A stretch of 35,468 nt of DNA from Treponema sp. (GTDB taxonomy: Bacteria; Spirochaetota; Spirochaetia; Treponematales; Breznakiellaceae). A program made the translations under genes and the position numbers. The stretch lies in the NCBI GenBank assembly GCA_031265845.1, contig JAISCC010000168.1, forward strand, positions 1 to 35,468, given 5' to 3'. Position 1 is the first letter of the stretch; every line of letters begins with the position of its first letter. Shown here in pieces: positions 35,297 through 35,468 of the stretch. The notes under the pieces are model-generated. The model was not told the origin of the DNA. It saw nothing but the letters and a program-made list of their open reading frames with translations, and did not search any database.

Positions 35297-35468
35297 ATGA
35301 ACGTGTTCATGCCGCGTTTTAAATTATTTGAAGTAACGAAAGACAGCCTCGTCCCGGTTCCCGCGTATTTCGCGGCGGACACAGGGGGCGTCGGCTCTGT
35401 CGCTTTACCCCCCCCCCCCCCCGCGTAGAGTTACAGGCGGCTTGTTGTAAAGGCCTCGGCGCGGAAAC
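35297..35468 (+). CDS. Unidentified gene interrupted by a C15 tract (partial, possibly phase-variable)
   Basis: From the ATG the frame reads MNVFMPRFKLFEVTKDSLVP and on to VGSVALP, then five prolines from the C-tract, Ala and a TAG at 35426-35428. If the tract had 13 or 16 C instead of 15, the frame would continue RVELQAACCKGLGAE to the window end without a stop, which looks like real protein. So the full gene is probably ON with another tract length and OFF as written, or the tract length is a sequencing error. An in-frame second ATG (codon 5) exists, again without Shine-Dalgarno. The family cannot be named from so short a piece. Confidence 0.55.
35408..35422 (+). repeat. Homopolymer of 15 C within a coding region
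   Basis: Fifteen consecutive C begin at codon 38 of the last gene. Poly-C/poly-G runs of this length mutate readily by slippage. In treponemes such runs are known to switch genes, though most described ones are poly-G in promoters or coding regions of T. pallidum. Confidence 0.9.

Noticed and set aside
34789..35322. A 177-codon plus-strand frame overlapping the transporter
   Set aside because: It lies largely inside the transporter gene in another frame, has no Shine-Dalgarno, and runs through a hairpin and the promoter of the next gene.

Overview
The window looks like chromosomal DNA of a free-living or gut treponeme, most like the termite-gut group (Treponema azotonutricium/primitia relatives). 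I base this on the roughly 50% G+C coding DNA, a pair of Maf/DUF115 motility-associated proteins beside a long acidic repeat protein, a large type III glutamine synthetase, two chemotaxis-type receptors, and wrecks of protein families I remember only from those genomes. The assignment is by recognition, not by search.

Layout. 1-5.0 kb: the tail of a DUF1566-like protein, an OmpR-type response regulator with its histidine kinase, accA on the opposite strand, a decayed Treponema-family gene, and a small coiled-coil protein. 5.0-16.25 kb, all minus strand: lon, murG, a CvpA-family gene and a secreted beta-propeller/HEAT protein, followed from a new strong promoter by a 755-residue acidic repeat protein and two Maf/DUF115 proteins. 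16.25-17.6 kb: gene wreckage. 17.6-23.3 kb, plus strand: glutamine synthetase III behind a very good sigma-54 site, a good terminator, a soluble receptor with inverted domain order, and a classical membrane MCP. 23.3-26.15 kb: a junk island with broken phage-like small genes, an AT-rich dead PHP/AAA ATPase of TrlF type, a truncated Rpn-like nuclease and a scrap of IS256-type transposase. 26.2-28.8 kb: a divergent iron alcohol dehydrogenase / FGGY kinase pair. 28.8-34.1 kb: a tiny Asp-rich protein, then the minus-strand operon rplU-prp-rpmA-obgE-nadD/yqeK-LCP-rsfS. 34.2-35.5 kb: a queuosine-precursor transporter with a foldable leader, and the start of a gene interrupted by a run of 15 C.

How the genes work together. 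The kinase and regulator form a translationally coupled two-component pair. The rplU operon joins ribosome assembly (L21, L27, Obg, RsfS) with NAD synthesis, dinucleotide clean-up and envelope polymer attachment. The acidic protein and the Maf pair probably serve flagella or motility. The sigma-54 site places glutamine synthetase under nitrogen control.

The most interesting signals are regulatory. Four or five genes have a -10 box seven or eight bases before the start codon and no Shine-Dalgarno, which predicts leaderless mRNAs. glnN has a near-consensus -24/-12 promoter overlapped by a perfect dyad. The transporter leader can fold so as to hide its ribosome binding site. The last gene looks like a slippage (phase-variable) ORF. 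No tRNA, rRNA or CRISPR array was seen.
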